Shown here: in pieces, positions 18,036 through 25,227 of the stretch
Numbering within the stretch: the first letter of the stretch is position 1
How the letters are laid out: each line of letters opens with the position of its first letter
From: Paradevosia sp036499825
GTDB taxonomy: Bacteria > Pseudomonadota > Alphaproteobacteria > Rhizobiales > Devosiaceae
Reading direction: 5' to 3'
DNA length: 64,000 nucleotides
Assembly: GCA_036499825.1 (NCBI GenBank)
Contig: DASYCZ010000049.1
Location: 186,001-250,000 of the forward strand
The notes under the pieces: generated by a model
Databases searched by the model: none
What the model was told of the DNA's origin: nothing
Seen by the model: the letters and a program-made list of their open reading frames with translations, nothing else
Position numbers and translations under genes: made by a program

Positions 18036-19028
18036 ATGCTGCGCTTTTTCTCGCACGATGGCGAACGTCTCGTACTCTCGCTGTACGAACCCACCGATAA
18101 CGCTACACACACCACCAATGCGGTCTGGTACGACCTGCTCAACCCCACGCCGGAGGAAGACCGCTTCGTCGAGGGCTGTCTGGGCATTTCCATTCCGACC
18201 CGCGAGGAAATGGCCGATATCGAACCATCTGCCCGTCTTTATAACGAGGGCGGCACCGAATTCATGACCATGACGGCGCTGGTGCGGATCGATACCGACG
18301 AGCCCGCCAAGACCCCGGTCACTTTCGTCCTGCGCAACAACCAGCTCGTCACCGTGCGCTATGCCGACCCGCGGCCTTTCTCGCTTTTCGAGGCCCGCGC
18401 CCGCAAGATCAACGGCCGCAATTATCTCACGGGCGAATTGGTGATGGTCGGCCTCGTCGAAGCTTTCATCGATCGCCTCGCCCAGGTTCTGGAAAGCACC
18501 GGGGACGACATCGATACCGTATCGCGCGAAGTCTTTCGCAACCGCGTCGACAACGCTCCCGGCAAGTCCCATAACCTGCAATCCCTGATCGAGCGCATCG
18601 GCAGCCGCGGCGACATGCTGTCACTGGCCCGTGAAAGCCTGGTCAGCATCGTTCGCCTCACCAGCTTCCATCAGGCGCTGGAGGGCCCCAACACCAAGGC
18701 GGCCCGTGAGATGCGCCAGGAATTGAAGGTCCTGCAGCGCGACGCCGCCGCCTTGACCGATCACGCCAGCTTTCTCTCCAACAAGATCAACTTCCTGCTC
18801 GATGCGACCCTCGGCCTCATCAACCTCGAACAGAACCAGATCATCAAGATCTTCTCGGTCGCGGCCGTCGTCTTCCTGCCGCCTACGCTCGTTGCCTCCA
18901 TCTACGGCATGAATTACGACGCCATGCCCGAATTGCACTGGGAATTCGGCTACCCTTTCGCGCTTGGGCTCATGATTCTCTCCGCCGTCCTTCCCTACCT
19001 GTTCTTCAAACGCAAACGCTGGCTCTAG
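18036..19028 (+). CDS. corA: CorA family magnesium/divalent cation transporter
   Basis: 330 residues. A large acidic cytoplasmic N-terminal domain is followed by two C-terminal membrane segments; the signature IYGMNYDAMPEL (GMN motif at the end of TM1) and the final FFKRKRWL are clear. CorA is a homopentameric channel for Mg2+, and some members carry Co2+, Ni2+ or export Zn2+. It is monocistronic. Its start is preceded by a hairpin that hides the ribosome-binding site, so translation may respond to structure changes in the leader. Confidence 0.93.
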   Translation: MLRFFSHDGERLVLSLYEPTDNATHTTNAVWYDLLNPTPEEDRFVEGCLGISIPTREEMADIEPSARLYNEGGTEFMTMTALVRIDTDEPAKTPVTFVLRNNQLVTVRYADPRPFSLFEARARKINGRNYLTGELVMVGLVEAFIDRLAQVLESTGDDIDTVSREVFRNRVDNAPGKSHNLQSLIERIGSRGDMLSLARESLVSIVRLTSFHQALEGPNTKAAREMRQELKVLQRDAAALTDHASFLSNKINFLLDATLGLINLEQNQIIKIFSVAAVVFLPPTLVASIYGMNYDAMPELHWEFGYPFALGLMILSAVLPYLFFKRKRWL

Positions 19029-19248
19029 TTCCGGAGTTTACGTCTCGTCTTCCTGGGCTCCTTCCAGACAGGGTCGGAGCCCCGCGGGGTGAGCAGCCGC
19101 TGCGCCGAGCGTCGCCTCGGTGCCGAAGGGATGAAATTTTCTCATCGCCCAGCCCAGCCGCTCGCCCCGAAACACTCCAAACTGGAACCGATTCCAGCGC
19201 ATTTGCGGATCATGCACTCACTGCATGGCTGAGATGATCTCACTTGTA

Positions 19249-19276
19249 TTGTGAGGGGCCGGGCCTGGACCTATAT
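19249..19276 (+). promoter_or_regulatory. Predicted promoter of sRNA 1
   Basis: TTGTGA (19249-19254), a 16-nt spacer and CTATAT (19271-19276); start of transcription expected near 19283. Confidence 0.5.
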
Positions 19277-19282
19277 CGCCTC

Positions 19283-19398
19283 GTGACGGCGCGATGTTCT
19301 CCCTCCCTTGCATCGCGGTTGTCGTTTCCTCCCTTGCAGGAGATTCGTCTCTTGTACCTGTGGCTTCGCTCCCCCCTCGAGCGAGGCCACATTTTTTT
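19283..19398 (+). ncRNA. Putative sRNA 1 with C/U-rich anti-SD loops
   Basis: No gene occupies 19029-19731. Within it a first compact unit runs from a predicted promoter to a U-tract. Hairpin 1: CGCGATG (19290-19296) with CATCGCG (19311-19317), loop UUCUCCCUCCCUUG. Hairpin 2 (weaker): UUUCCU with AGGAGA near 19325-19343, loop CCCUUGC. Hairpin 3 is the terminator: GTGGCTTCGCTC (19360-19371) with GAGCGAGGCCAC (19379-19390), loop CCCCCUC, then seven U. Each loop is a C/U block able to pair with Shine-Dalgarno sequences. The design resembles alphaproteobacterial CCUCCUCCC-loop sRNAs. No database check was possible. Confidence 0.6.
19360..19398 (+). terminator. Intrinsic terminator of sRNA 1
   Basis: Twelve-pair stem (one G-U pair) between 19360-19371 and 19379-19390, followed by ATTTTTTT. 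Confidence 0.85.
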
Positions 19399-19455
19399 GT
19401 CCTGATTTCAGGAACTTCCTGCATAGCGCGCATGGCTGACATGTCCATTTTCGCA

Positions 19456-19484
19456 TTGCTGAGTTCCGTTCCCACGGGCATATT
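19456..19484 (+). promoter_or_regulatory. Predicted promoter of sRNA 2
   Basis: TTGCTG (19456-19461), a 17-nt spacer and CATATT (19479-19484); start of transcription expected near 19491. A perfect short inverted repeat CAGGAA-C-TTCCTG lies upstream at 19409-19421 and could be an operator. Confidence 0.45.
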
Positions 19485-19489
19485 CGCAC

Positions 19490-19685
19490 CTGTCGCTGAG
19501 GCGTGCACCGTATCCTCCTCCCTCGGTCCACTGTCTGGCGACACCGGGAATGCGTCGTATCCTCCTCCCTCGACGCGGACCCACCGGCAGAGCGCGTATC
19601 CTCCTCCCTCGCCTCTGCCATTACTTTCGATTTCGGCTTAGGCCAAAGTCAAAGGCTCCACTCCTAGAGTGGAGCCTCTTTTTTT
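19490..19685 (+). ncRNA. Putative sRNA 2 with three identical anti-SD loops
   Basis: About 195 nt. Three successive hairpins each present exactly the same 13-nt loop UAUCCUCCUCCCU (19511-19523, 19558-19570, 19597-19609). Their stems are unrelated in sequence: GTG-C-ACCG with CGGT-C-CAC (one C-C mismatch), GCGTCG with CGACGC (perfect), and GGCAGAG-C-GCG with CGC-CTCTGCC (one bulged C). Conservation of loops with free variation of stems is what selection on the RNA would leave. CCUCCUCC is complementary to GGAGGAGG, i.e. it mimics the 16S anti-Shine-Dalgarno end. It ends in a strong terminator. Resembles Rhodobacter CcsR or rhizobial alpha-r14-type RNAs in principle. Confidence 0.78.
19653..19685 (+). 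terminator. Intrinsic terminator of sRNA 2
   Basis: AGGCTCCACTC (19653-19663) pairs perfectly with GAGTGGAGCCT (19667-19677) across a 3-nt loop, followed by C and seven T. Confidence 0.9.
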
Positions 19686-19731
19686 GTCCCGACATTTGCG
19701 TACCTCCTGCGCGCCGCGCATAGCTTAAGGC

Positions 19732-20841
19732 TCAGGCGAACGCCGCGAACCTCACCTCGCCCCTGCTGCCTGCGGCGAAGCATTGCAGCAGCAGCTGTGC
19801 TTCGAGGGTCAGCGCCGCACGATCCTTGGCGCTGAGCACCTCGAACCAGCGCAATTCCACCACCGGCGCATCGCCCGGCACCAGCTTCCAGATGCCACGC
19901 ACGAAGCCATCCACCGTAAAGGTCGGAAAGAAGATGCCGTTTCTCGTCGCCACATGTCCGAAAAGGCGCGGATCTATGATCCGCCCGCGCTCCGCATAGC
20001 CGAGAATGACATTGTCATACGCCGCCAGCAGCCGCGCCGGCGCCTCCGCGTCCACTTCCAGTGGCGGCGCATCTTCGAGATCGAACAGTTCGCGCCCGTC
20101 GTCACTGCGAAAGACTGCAAGGCGTGACCGCAAGTCCTCGAAGGCGTCGCTGGCCGTGATGCCGCACCAGGCGGTGAAATCGACCTTGCTCGCCGGGCCA
20201 AACGCTTCGAGATAGCGTAACACCAGCGCCTTCAGCGTCATGCCCTTGCCCGGCTCGCGCCCGAGCCAGGCTTTCGCCATCATCAGTTTCGGCGCCTTGG
20301 TGGCGCCCCACAGGCCCGCGGGCGGCACGTGCAGCAGCGGTTCGAGATGCCGCATGACCATGCCCAGCGCCGTGCTGTCTTCGTCCGGCCAGCGCTCGCC
20401 CAGAGCCTTGCCGATGGCGCTGGCGCTCATCGCCGTATGCCCGAGGAGCCGCCGCCCGGCGTCTCGTATCTCGTCAACCTCCACCTGCCGGAGCTGCTTG
20501 CCAAAATTGCCCGCGAAGATGCGCTTCATCAGCGGCTGCAGCAGCGGCCTCATGGCCAGGTAGTCCCGAGCTGTGGTTACATGCAGCGTACCGCGCTGCA
20601 GCGTCGCTCGCACGGCGTCGCGCGCGTTCAGCAATTTCTCCAGGTCGGCGATGGTGAAATGCTCGAGCCTCGACCACAACCCCACATAGGGCGCGTTATG
20701 CGTCTGGCCCTGCAGCCCGATGAGGTGTTCCAGCGCCTTTTCGACGCTCATCTCCTGGCGTTTCAGCAGCATCTGCCGCGCCAGCGTGGCGCGGTTCAGC
20801 GCGCGGTTATCGAGCAGCGGTGCTGTGGTTTTTCCGGCCAT
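19732..20841 (-). CDS. Winged-helix DNA-binding protein, AlkZ/YcaQ-like (HTH_42)
   Basis: 369 residues. The family hallmark near residues 42-55, HLIGLQGQTHNAPYVGLWSR, contains a Q-x-Q pair; in AlkZ-type DNA glycosylases a Q-phi-Q motif carries the catalytic glutamines that excise bulky alkylated bases or resolve crosslinks. Later blocks (LQRGTLHVTTARDYLAMRPLL, and DVNVILGY-like AAYDNVILGYAERGRI) are also typical. It is longer-known as DUF1006. In some actinomycetes relatives protect natural-product makers; in proteobacteria the role is less clear. The start at 20841 has GGGAGGATA before it, which is complementary to the loops of the sRNA encoded downstream. Confidence 0.82.
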   Translation of the reverse strand: MAGKTTAPLLDNRALNRATLARQMLLKRQEMSVEKALEHLIGLQGQTHNAPYVGLWSRLEHFTIADLEKLLNARDAVRATLQRGTLHVTTARDYLAMRPLLQPLMKRIFAGNFGKQLRQVEVDEIRDAGRRLLGHTAMSASAIGKALGERWPDEDSTALGMVMRHLEPLLHVPPAGLWGATKAPKLMMAKAWLGREPGKGMTLKALVLRYLEAFGPASKVDFTAWCGITASDAFEDLRSRLAVFRSDDGRELFDLEDAPPLEVDAEAPARLLAAYDNVILGYAERGRIIDPRLFGHVATRNGIFFPTFTVDGFVRGIWKLVPGDAPVVELRWFEVLSAKDRAALTLEAQLLLQCFAAGSRGEVRFAAFA

Positions 20842-21018
20842 GGTATCCTCCCATCGGCGCCACCCAACACCATGGCCGCGACACTTCCTGTCAGCAAGCC
20901 GCCCGGCAAATCTTGCCGCCTTCGGCGCAATCTGCCCACCGCGCCCGCAGTTGCGCTTTAAGTGATTTCTTAACCATATGAAATATCACCGAAAATTCTG
21001 AAAGATTTCGCCTCGCTC

Positions 21019-21036
21019 TTGGCACGTTCCCTGCAT
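21019..21036 (+). promoter_or_regulatory. Sigma-54 promoter (-24/-12)
   Basis: TTGGCACG-TTCC-CTGCAT matches the RpoN consensus at nearly every position, with the GG (21021-21022) and GC (21033-21034) pairs at the obligatory spacing. Transcription would start near 21046, 20 nt before the next gene's ATG. Sigma-54 promoters need an activator ATPase bound upstream; I saw no clear enhancer palindrome. Confidence 0.8.
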
Positions 21037-21065
21037 GACACGCGCCAATACTTCAGGAGCTTGCG

Positions 21066-22187
21066 ATGACCTCGATTTCCGCCGCGAACCAGTATGTCCC
21101 CTACCAGGCCCTCAATAGCACAGCCGCGCGTACCACCCCTGCCGCGAGCAGCGACACCACCACCGACAAAAAGACCGACACCTCCGGCGATACCGTCGAA
21201 ATTTCCGACGCCGCCAAGCAGGCCGCTGCCGGCAAGAAGGATTTCTCCGAGATCACCGACCAGGCGCGCGCGCTCCTCGACAAGCTGCTGAAGAAGGCCG
21301 ACGTCACCTCCCCGCTCGATGACGACGGCAAGCTGTCGATCGATCTGTCCAAGCTCAACCGCCGCGAACTCTACGCCGTTGCAAGTAACAGCAACGACGG
21401 GTTCACCGACGACGAGCAGGACGCCGCCAAGCAGGAGATGCAGAACCGCTTCGACGCCGCTCTTGCCGGCCCGCTCGCGGTCGCCCGCGTCACCGGCGAC
21501 GTCACCGGCCTCTACAAGGCAGCGCAGTCCTATCTCGCCGATGCATCAAAGGAAGAAAAGCAGAGCACCGACTGGAAAGACATGAAGGCCGCCGTTGACG
21601 AGGCCTTGCAGGACACCATCGATGATCCGGACAACCTGCCTGACGTCGACGGCGACCCGGTGGCCGACTACATCACCCGCTCCAATGACGGCCAGACCGG
21701 AGATATCCGCGACTTCGGCAGCGTCGCCACCGATGCCCGCATGGCGCTGGATGCGCAGTATGACGATGCCAAGGCCAACCACAAGGAACTGGTATTCAAT
21801 TCCGGCCGCAAGATCGGCCAGATGGTCGATTTCTCGGATTTCGACAGCCGCTCGCTGTCCGCGATCGCCCTCAATGAAGGCAACCAGTTCAACAGCCAGG
21901 AAGTCTTCGCCGCCAAGGAAGAAATGCGCACCCGCAGCAACAACGCGCTGCTGGCCAGCTTCAACGCCGCCGGCTCCGACCCGACGGCCTTCGCCACCAA
22001 CATCATCAGCGCCTATGGCTCGATGAGCCCGGAGGAACGCACGGCCGCCGGCTGGAGCGACGACTTCTACAGCACCGTGCTGCAGAACTACCAGTCGACC
22101 TCCAAGATCGTCAGCATGTTCAGCAACGGCAATGACAACGCATCGGGCGGCGGTACCGGCGTGATGAGCCTGTTGAACTACCTCTGA
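21066..22187 (+). CDS. Hypothetical protein with a duplicated domain, sigma-54 dependent
   Basis: 373 residues, AGGAGC ribosome-binding site. Ser/Thr/Ala-rich N-terminus without a signal peptide, then GDTVEISDAAKQAA (residues 41-54), a motif I associate with rhizobial proteins of flagellar or surface-linked context. Two copies of an 80-residue unit follow: about 92-171 (IDLSKLNRRELYAVASN, FTDDEQDAAKQEMQNRF, ...) and about 254-332 (VDFSDFDSRSLSAIALN, FNSQEVFAAKEEMRTRS, ...), both ending in S.EE...W. The protein is acidic, with no Cys. Function unknown; control by sigma-54 suggests nitrogen- or motility-linked expression. Monocistronic. Confidence 0.75.
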   Translation: MTSISAANQYVPYQALNSTAARTTPAASSDTTTDKKTDTSGDTVEISDAAKQAAAGKKDFSEITDQARALLDKLLKKADVTSPLDDDGKLSIDLSKLNRRELYAVASNSNDGFTDDEQDAAKQEMQNRFDAALAGPLAVARVTGDVTGLYKAAQSYLADASKEEKQSTDWKDMKAAVDEALQDTIDDPDNLPDVDGDPVADYITRSNDGQTGDIRDFGSVATDARMALDAQYDDAKANHKELVFNSGRKIGQMVDFSDFDSRSLSAIALNEGNQFNSQEVFAAKEEMRTRSNNALLASFNAAGSDPTAFATNIISAYGSMSPEERTAAGWSDDFYSTVLQNYQSTSKIVSMFSNGNDNASGGGTGVMSLLNYL

Positions 22188-22223
22188 GCACCCCCGCTGC
22201 CCCTCTCCCGCCCGGGAAAGGGG

Positions 22224-23426
22224 CTATGCCGTGCCGGCGCAAAAACCCTGGATGCGCCGCACGGCTTCTTCCAGTTCCCTATCCGCTGCCGCATAGCTCA
22301 GGCGGAAATGGCCGTGCAACCCGAAGGCGCTGCCCTGTACCAGCGCCACGCCGGTTTCCTCCAGCAGCGCCATGACGAAATCCTCGTCACTCGACAGCAC
22401 GCGCCCGCCCGGGCTGGTCTTGCCGATCAGCCCCTCGCAGGACGGGAACACGTAGAACGCGCCCTGCGGCGTCAGGCAAGTCACGCCATTGGAAGCGTTG
22501 AGCCCCTTGACCACCATGTCGCGCCGCGCCTGGAACACCCGTTGCCAGTCCTTCAGGAAATCCTGTGCCCCGTTCAGCGCTTCCACCGCCGCCCATTGCG
22601 AGATGGAGGAGGCGTTGTTGGTCGATTGCCCCTGCAGCTTCAACATGGCGCCGAGCAGTTCGCGTGACGCCGTGCAATAGCCGATGCGCCAGCCCGTCAT
22701 CGCATGCGACTTGGAGACGCCGTTCATGGTCAGCGTGCGCTCGCGCAATTCCGGCTCGACCTGCGCCAGCGTGAAGAACTTGCGGCCGTCATAGACCAGC
22801 GGCTCGTAAATATCGTCGGTCAGCACATGCACATGCGCATGCCGCAACAACACCTGCGACAGCGCCTTGAGTTCGTCTTCGCCATAGGCGGCTCCGGTCG
22901 GGTTCGAGGGTGAATTGAGAATCAGCCACTTGGTGCGCGGCGTGATCGCCGCATCCAGCACCTCGGGCGTGAGCTTGAAGCCGGTCGACACATCGGCGCG
23001 TGCGAACACCGGTGTCGCCCCGCACAACCTTACGATCTCGGGATAGCTCACCCAATACGGCACCGGCACGACCACTTCATCGCCCGGATTGAGCGTCGCC
23101 AGCATGGCGTTGAAAATAATCTGCTTGCCGCCGGGGCTGACGAAACAATCAGCCGCCGTCACGTCCAACCCGTTGTCACGGCGGAACTTGTTGGCCACCG
23201 CTTCCTTCAGCTCGGGAATGCCGTCCACATTGGTGTACTTGGTCTTGCCCTCGGCCATGGCGCGGCTGGCGGCATCCTTGACATGCTGCGGCGTATCGAA
23301 ATCCGGCTCGCCGGCACTCAGCGCGATGACGTCGCGCCCGGCGCGCTGCAGCTCACGCGCTTTCTGCGTAATCCCCACCGTTGCCGACGGCTGTACGCGC
23401 TCCAGCGCATCCGACAGGAATCCCAT
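22224..23426 (-). CDS. aatA: Aspartate/prephenate aminotransferase (class I, subgroup Ib)
   Basis: 400 residues from ATG 23426 with GGGAGG upstream; the 137-residue in-frame extension to 23837 is antisense shadow. MGFLSDALERVQPSATVGITQKARELQRAGRDVIALSAGEPDFDTP is the standard rhizobial AatA start. PLP lysine is in NGVSKSHAMTGWRIGY; the substrate-binding NSPSNPTGA and C-terminal FRLSYAAADRELEEA are present. It transfers the amino group between aspartate (or prephenate) and 2-oxoglutarate/oxaloacetate. Monocistronic, convergent with the duplicated-domain gene. Confidence 0.93.
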   Translation of the reverse strand: MGFLSDALERVQPSATVGITQKARELQRAGRDVIALSAGEPDFDTPQHVKDAASRAMAEGKTKYTNVDGIPELKEAVANKFRRDNGLDVTAADCFVSPGGKQIIFNAMLATLNPGDEVVVPVPYWVSYPEIVRLCGATPVFARADVSTGFKLTPEVLDAAITPRTKWLILNSPSNPTGAAYGEDELKALSQVLLRHAHVHVLTDDIYEPLVYDGRKFFTLAQVEPELRERTLTMNGVSKSHAMTGWRIGYCTASRELLGAMLKLQGQSTNNASSISQWAAVEALNGAQDFLKDWQRVFQARRDMVVKGLNASNGVTCLTPQGAFYVFPSCEGLIGKTSPGGRVLSSDEDFVMALLEETGVALVQGSAFGLHGHFRLSYAAADRELEEAVRRIQGFCAGTA

Positions 23427-23500
23427 GGCTTTGCCTCCCAAAAATCCGCGCAAACTGATAAGCGTTTGCGCGCCCTGAGACAACCGCCTTGGCGGGGCGA

Positions 23501-23941
23501 CTAAACGCCAAGGCCTTCCTGCATCGACATCGCCACGCTCTCCACCCGCCAGCCGGCGGCCTCTTCCATCATCTGGTAGACGGCCTGATAGACATGCTGG
23601 TCCGGCCCGATGAGCTTGACGATCTGGATGACGTTCTTGTCGTCGAGCTGCTGGAATTCGCCAAAGCTCATGCCGACGGACTGCATCAGCGGCCCATAGC
23701 CCGAACCTGCGATGACGGCGACGAACTGGTCCGGATCTGTGAACTGCTCCTGGAACCCCGCGCCCGCCAGGCTGAGAGCCGTAGCGCCGTCGCCGCTGCG
23801 GAAAGCCTCGATCTGGGCCCTGACGACAGCCTGCCACGGCTTGTCGCTGGCTTCCTGTCCACGCGACACCCCGAGCAACGCCGATAAACTCAAGAAAACC
23901 ACCGCAATACCAACGCGATATGAACCCGATAGCAACCGCAT
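23501..23941 (-). CDS. DUF4864 family secreted protein
   Basis: 146 residues from ATG 23941, which has a perfect AGGAGGTGACC ribosome-binding site. N-terminal signal sequence (VGIAVVFLSLSALLGVSRG). The mature part KPWQAVVRAQIEAFRSGDGATALSLAGAGFQEQFTDPDQFVAVIAGSGYGPLMQ and QDVYQAVYQMMEEAAGWRV-like end is the NTF2/SnoaL-like DUF4864 pattern. Function unknown; periplasmic location inferred. Confidence 0.8.
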   Translation of the reverse strand: MRLLSGSYRVGIAVVFLSLSALLGVSRGQEASDKPWQAVVRAQIEAFRSGDGATALSLAGAGFQEQFTDPDQFVAVIAGSGYGPLMQSVGMSFGEFQQLDDKNVIQIVKLIGPDQHVYQAVYQMMEEAAGWRVESVAMSMQEGLGV

Positions 23942-24096
23942 GGTCACCTCCTGAATGGTTCTCGCCCCGGCGGCGCCGGGGGCTCTGCCACGATTGCGCC
24001 GTGAAATGGTACAGCCTTTACCGCTTTCGTCCCAAATTCTGCCCCCATTCGACGCGCCTTTTGGGATCATTGAAATCCGTCAGAGTGATCTATCCC

Positions 24097-24387
24097 ATGC
24101 ATAAAATTGCGTTGGCCCGTCCGAAAGGTTTCAAACTCTATTACCTGGCCTCCGTAATTGCCGTCGCCGCCACCGCTGCCGCGGCCGTCATGGCGCCCGC
24201 GCGCACCGCCCTTCTGATGCGCGGCGTCGATGCCCAGATCGCGGTTTTCCTGGTGCCGCTGGCCCTGCTGCTGTTCGCGGTCCTGGCCGAAGTCACCATC
24301 CAGGCCTTGCGCCATGGCGGCCCCCTGGAGGCTGCGCTGCCCGTTCGCCGCATCAGTCAATGGGATGCCGACCGCAGCGACGACTGA
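24097..24387 (+). CDS. Small membrane protein, unknown
   Basis: 96 residues with two hydrophobic segments (LYYLASVIAVAATAAAAVMA and IAVFLVPLALLLFAVLAEVTIQAL), a basic N-terminus and an acidic tail ending DADRSDD. No family recognised. The ribosome-binding site is weak. It is followed by its own terminator, which supports it as a real transcription unit. Confidence 0.6.
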   Translation: MHKIALARPKGFKLYYLASVIAVAATAAAAVMAPARTALLMRGVDAQIAVFLVPLALLLFAVLAEVTIQALRHGGPLEAALPVRRISQWDADRSDD

Positions 24388-24419
24388 TCTCTTTCAGCGA
24401 CAATCTTGTCTCTCTGCTC

Positions 24420-24446
24420 GGCTGGCCCTCGCGCCAGCCTTTTTTT
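24420..24446 (+). terminator. Intrinsic terminator after the small membrane protein
   Basis: GGCTGGC (24420-24426) pairs with GCCAGCC (24433-24439), followed by seven T. Confidence 0.85.
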
Positions 24447-24599
24447 ACGCTGCGATGACTGTGCAACCCCGAATTTCACCCCTCGCCTATTGCTCCTGCC
24501 GGGTGCGGGGCGCAGACTGTCACGGTTGATAGCCGGTCTTGACCGCCCGGCAACGTCCATATCTGGCGGGCCAGGACGGGCACCCATGAGGAGGGGACG

Positions 24600-25037
24600 A
24601 TGTACGTCGACAATATCCTGCAGGCCAAAGGCGCCGTGGTGCATACGGTGTCGGCTGATGCCCGCCTGGGCGATGCGGTCAAGGTTCTCAACGCCCACAA
24701 TATCGGCGCCGTGGTGGTCACCGCCCGGAATGGCGATGTCGCCGGCATGCTGTCCGAGCGCGATGTCGTGCGTCAATTGGGCAAGGATCCCACCGGTGCG
24801 CTGCTGCATCTCGTCGGCGACTGCATGAGCACCAAGGTCATCACCTGCAGCCGCGACACCACCGTGGCCATGCTGATGGAGCGCATGACGCGTTTCCGCA
24901 TCCGCCATATTCCGGTGGTCGAGGACGGCGAGCTGATCGGCATCGTCTCGATCGGCGACGTCGTGAAGCGCAAGATCGAGGAAACCGAACAGGAAGCCAC
25001 CGCGTTGCGTGACTACATCGCCTCGACGATCGCCTGA
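24600..25037 (+). CDS. CBS-domain pair protein
   Basis: 145 residues with GAGGAGGGG before the ATG. Two CBS motifs fill the chain: VHTVSADARLGDAVKVLNAHNIGAVVVTARNGDVAGMLSERDVVRQL and VITCSRDTTVAMLMERMTRFRIRHIPVVEDGELIGIVSIGDVVKRKI. Stand-alone CBS pairs bind adenine nucleotides and act as energy or stress sensors for partner proteins. The rhizobial homologues are common and uncharacterised. Monocistronic. Confidence 0.92.
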   Translation: MYVDNILQAKGAVVHTVSADARLGDAVKVLNAHNIGAVVVTARNGDVAGMLSERDVVRQLGKDPTGALLHLVGDCMSTKVITCSRDTTVAMLMERMTRFRIRHIPVVEDGELIGIVSIGDVVKRKIEETEQEATALRDYIASTIA

Positions 25038-25227
25038 ATTCACCCTCACCCTCCATGAGGGTCGGGGCCGGGGGCTGGCCTGCGGCAACGCCGCCTGCCA
25101 CCCCCGAAACCTTACCATTCCTACCAAATATTCATCCTGCCGAAAGGACCCAGAGAGTCTGGCGGGCGTAGCTTCATCCTTGTGATCTCCAAAGTCACGA
25201 CGACGATCCCATGCAAGGAAACACCCA

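Noticed and set aside
23427..23837. N-terminal 137-residue extension of the aspartate aminotransferase frame
   Set aside because: Arg/Gly-rich shadow of the DUF4864 gene region; a good ribosome-binding site and the conserved family start are at 23426.
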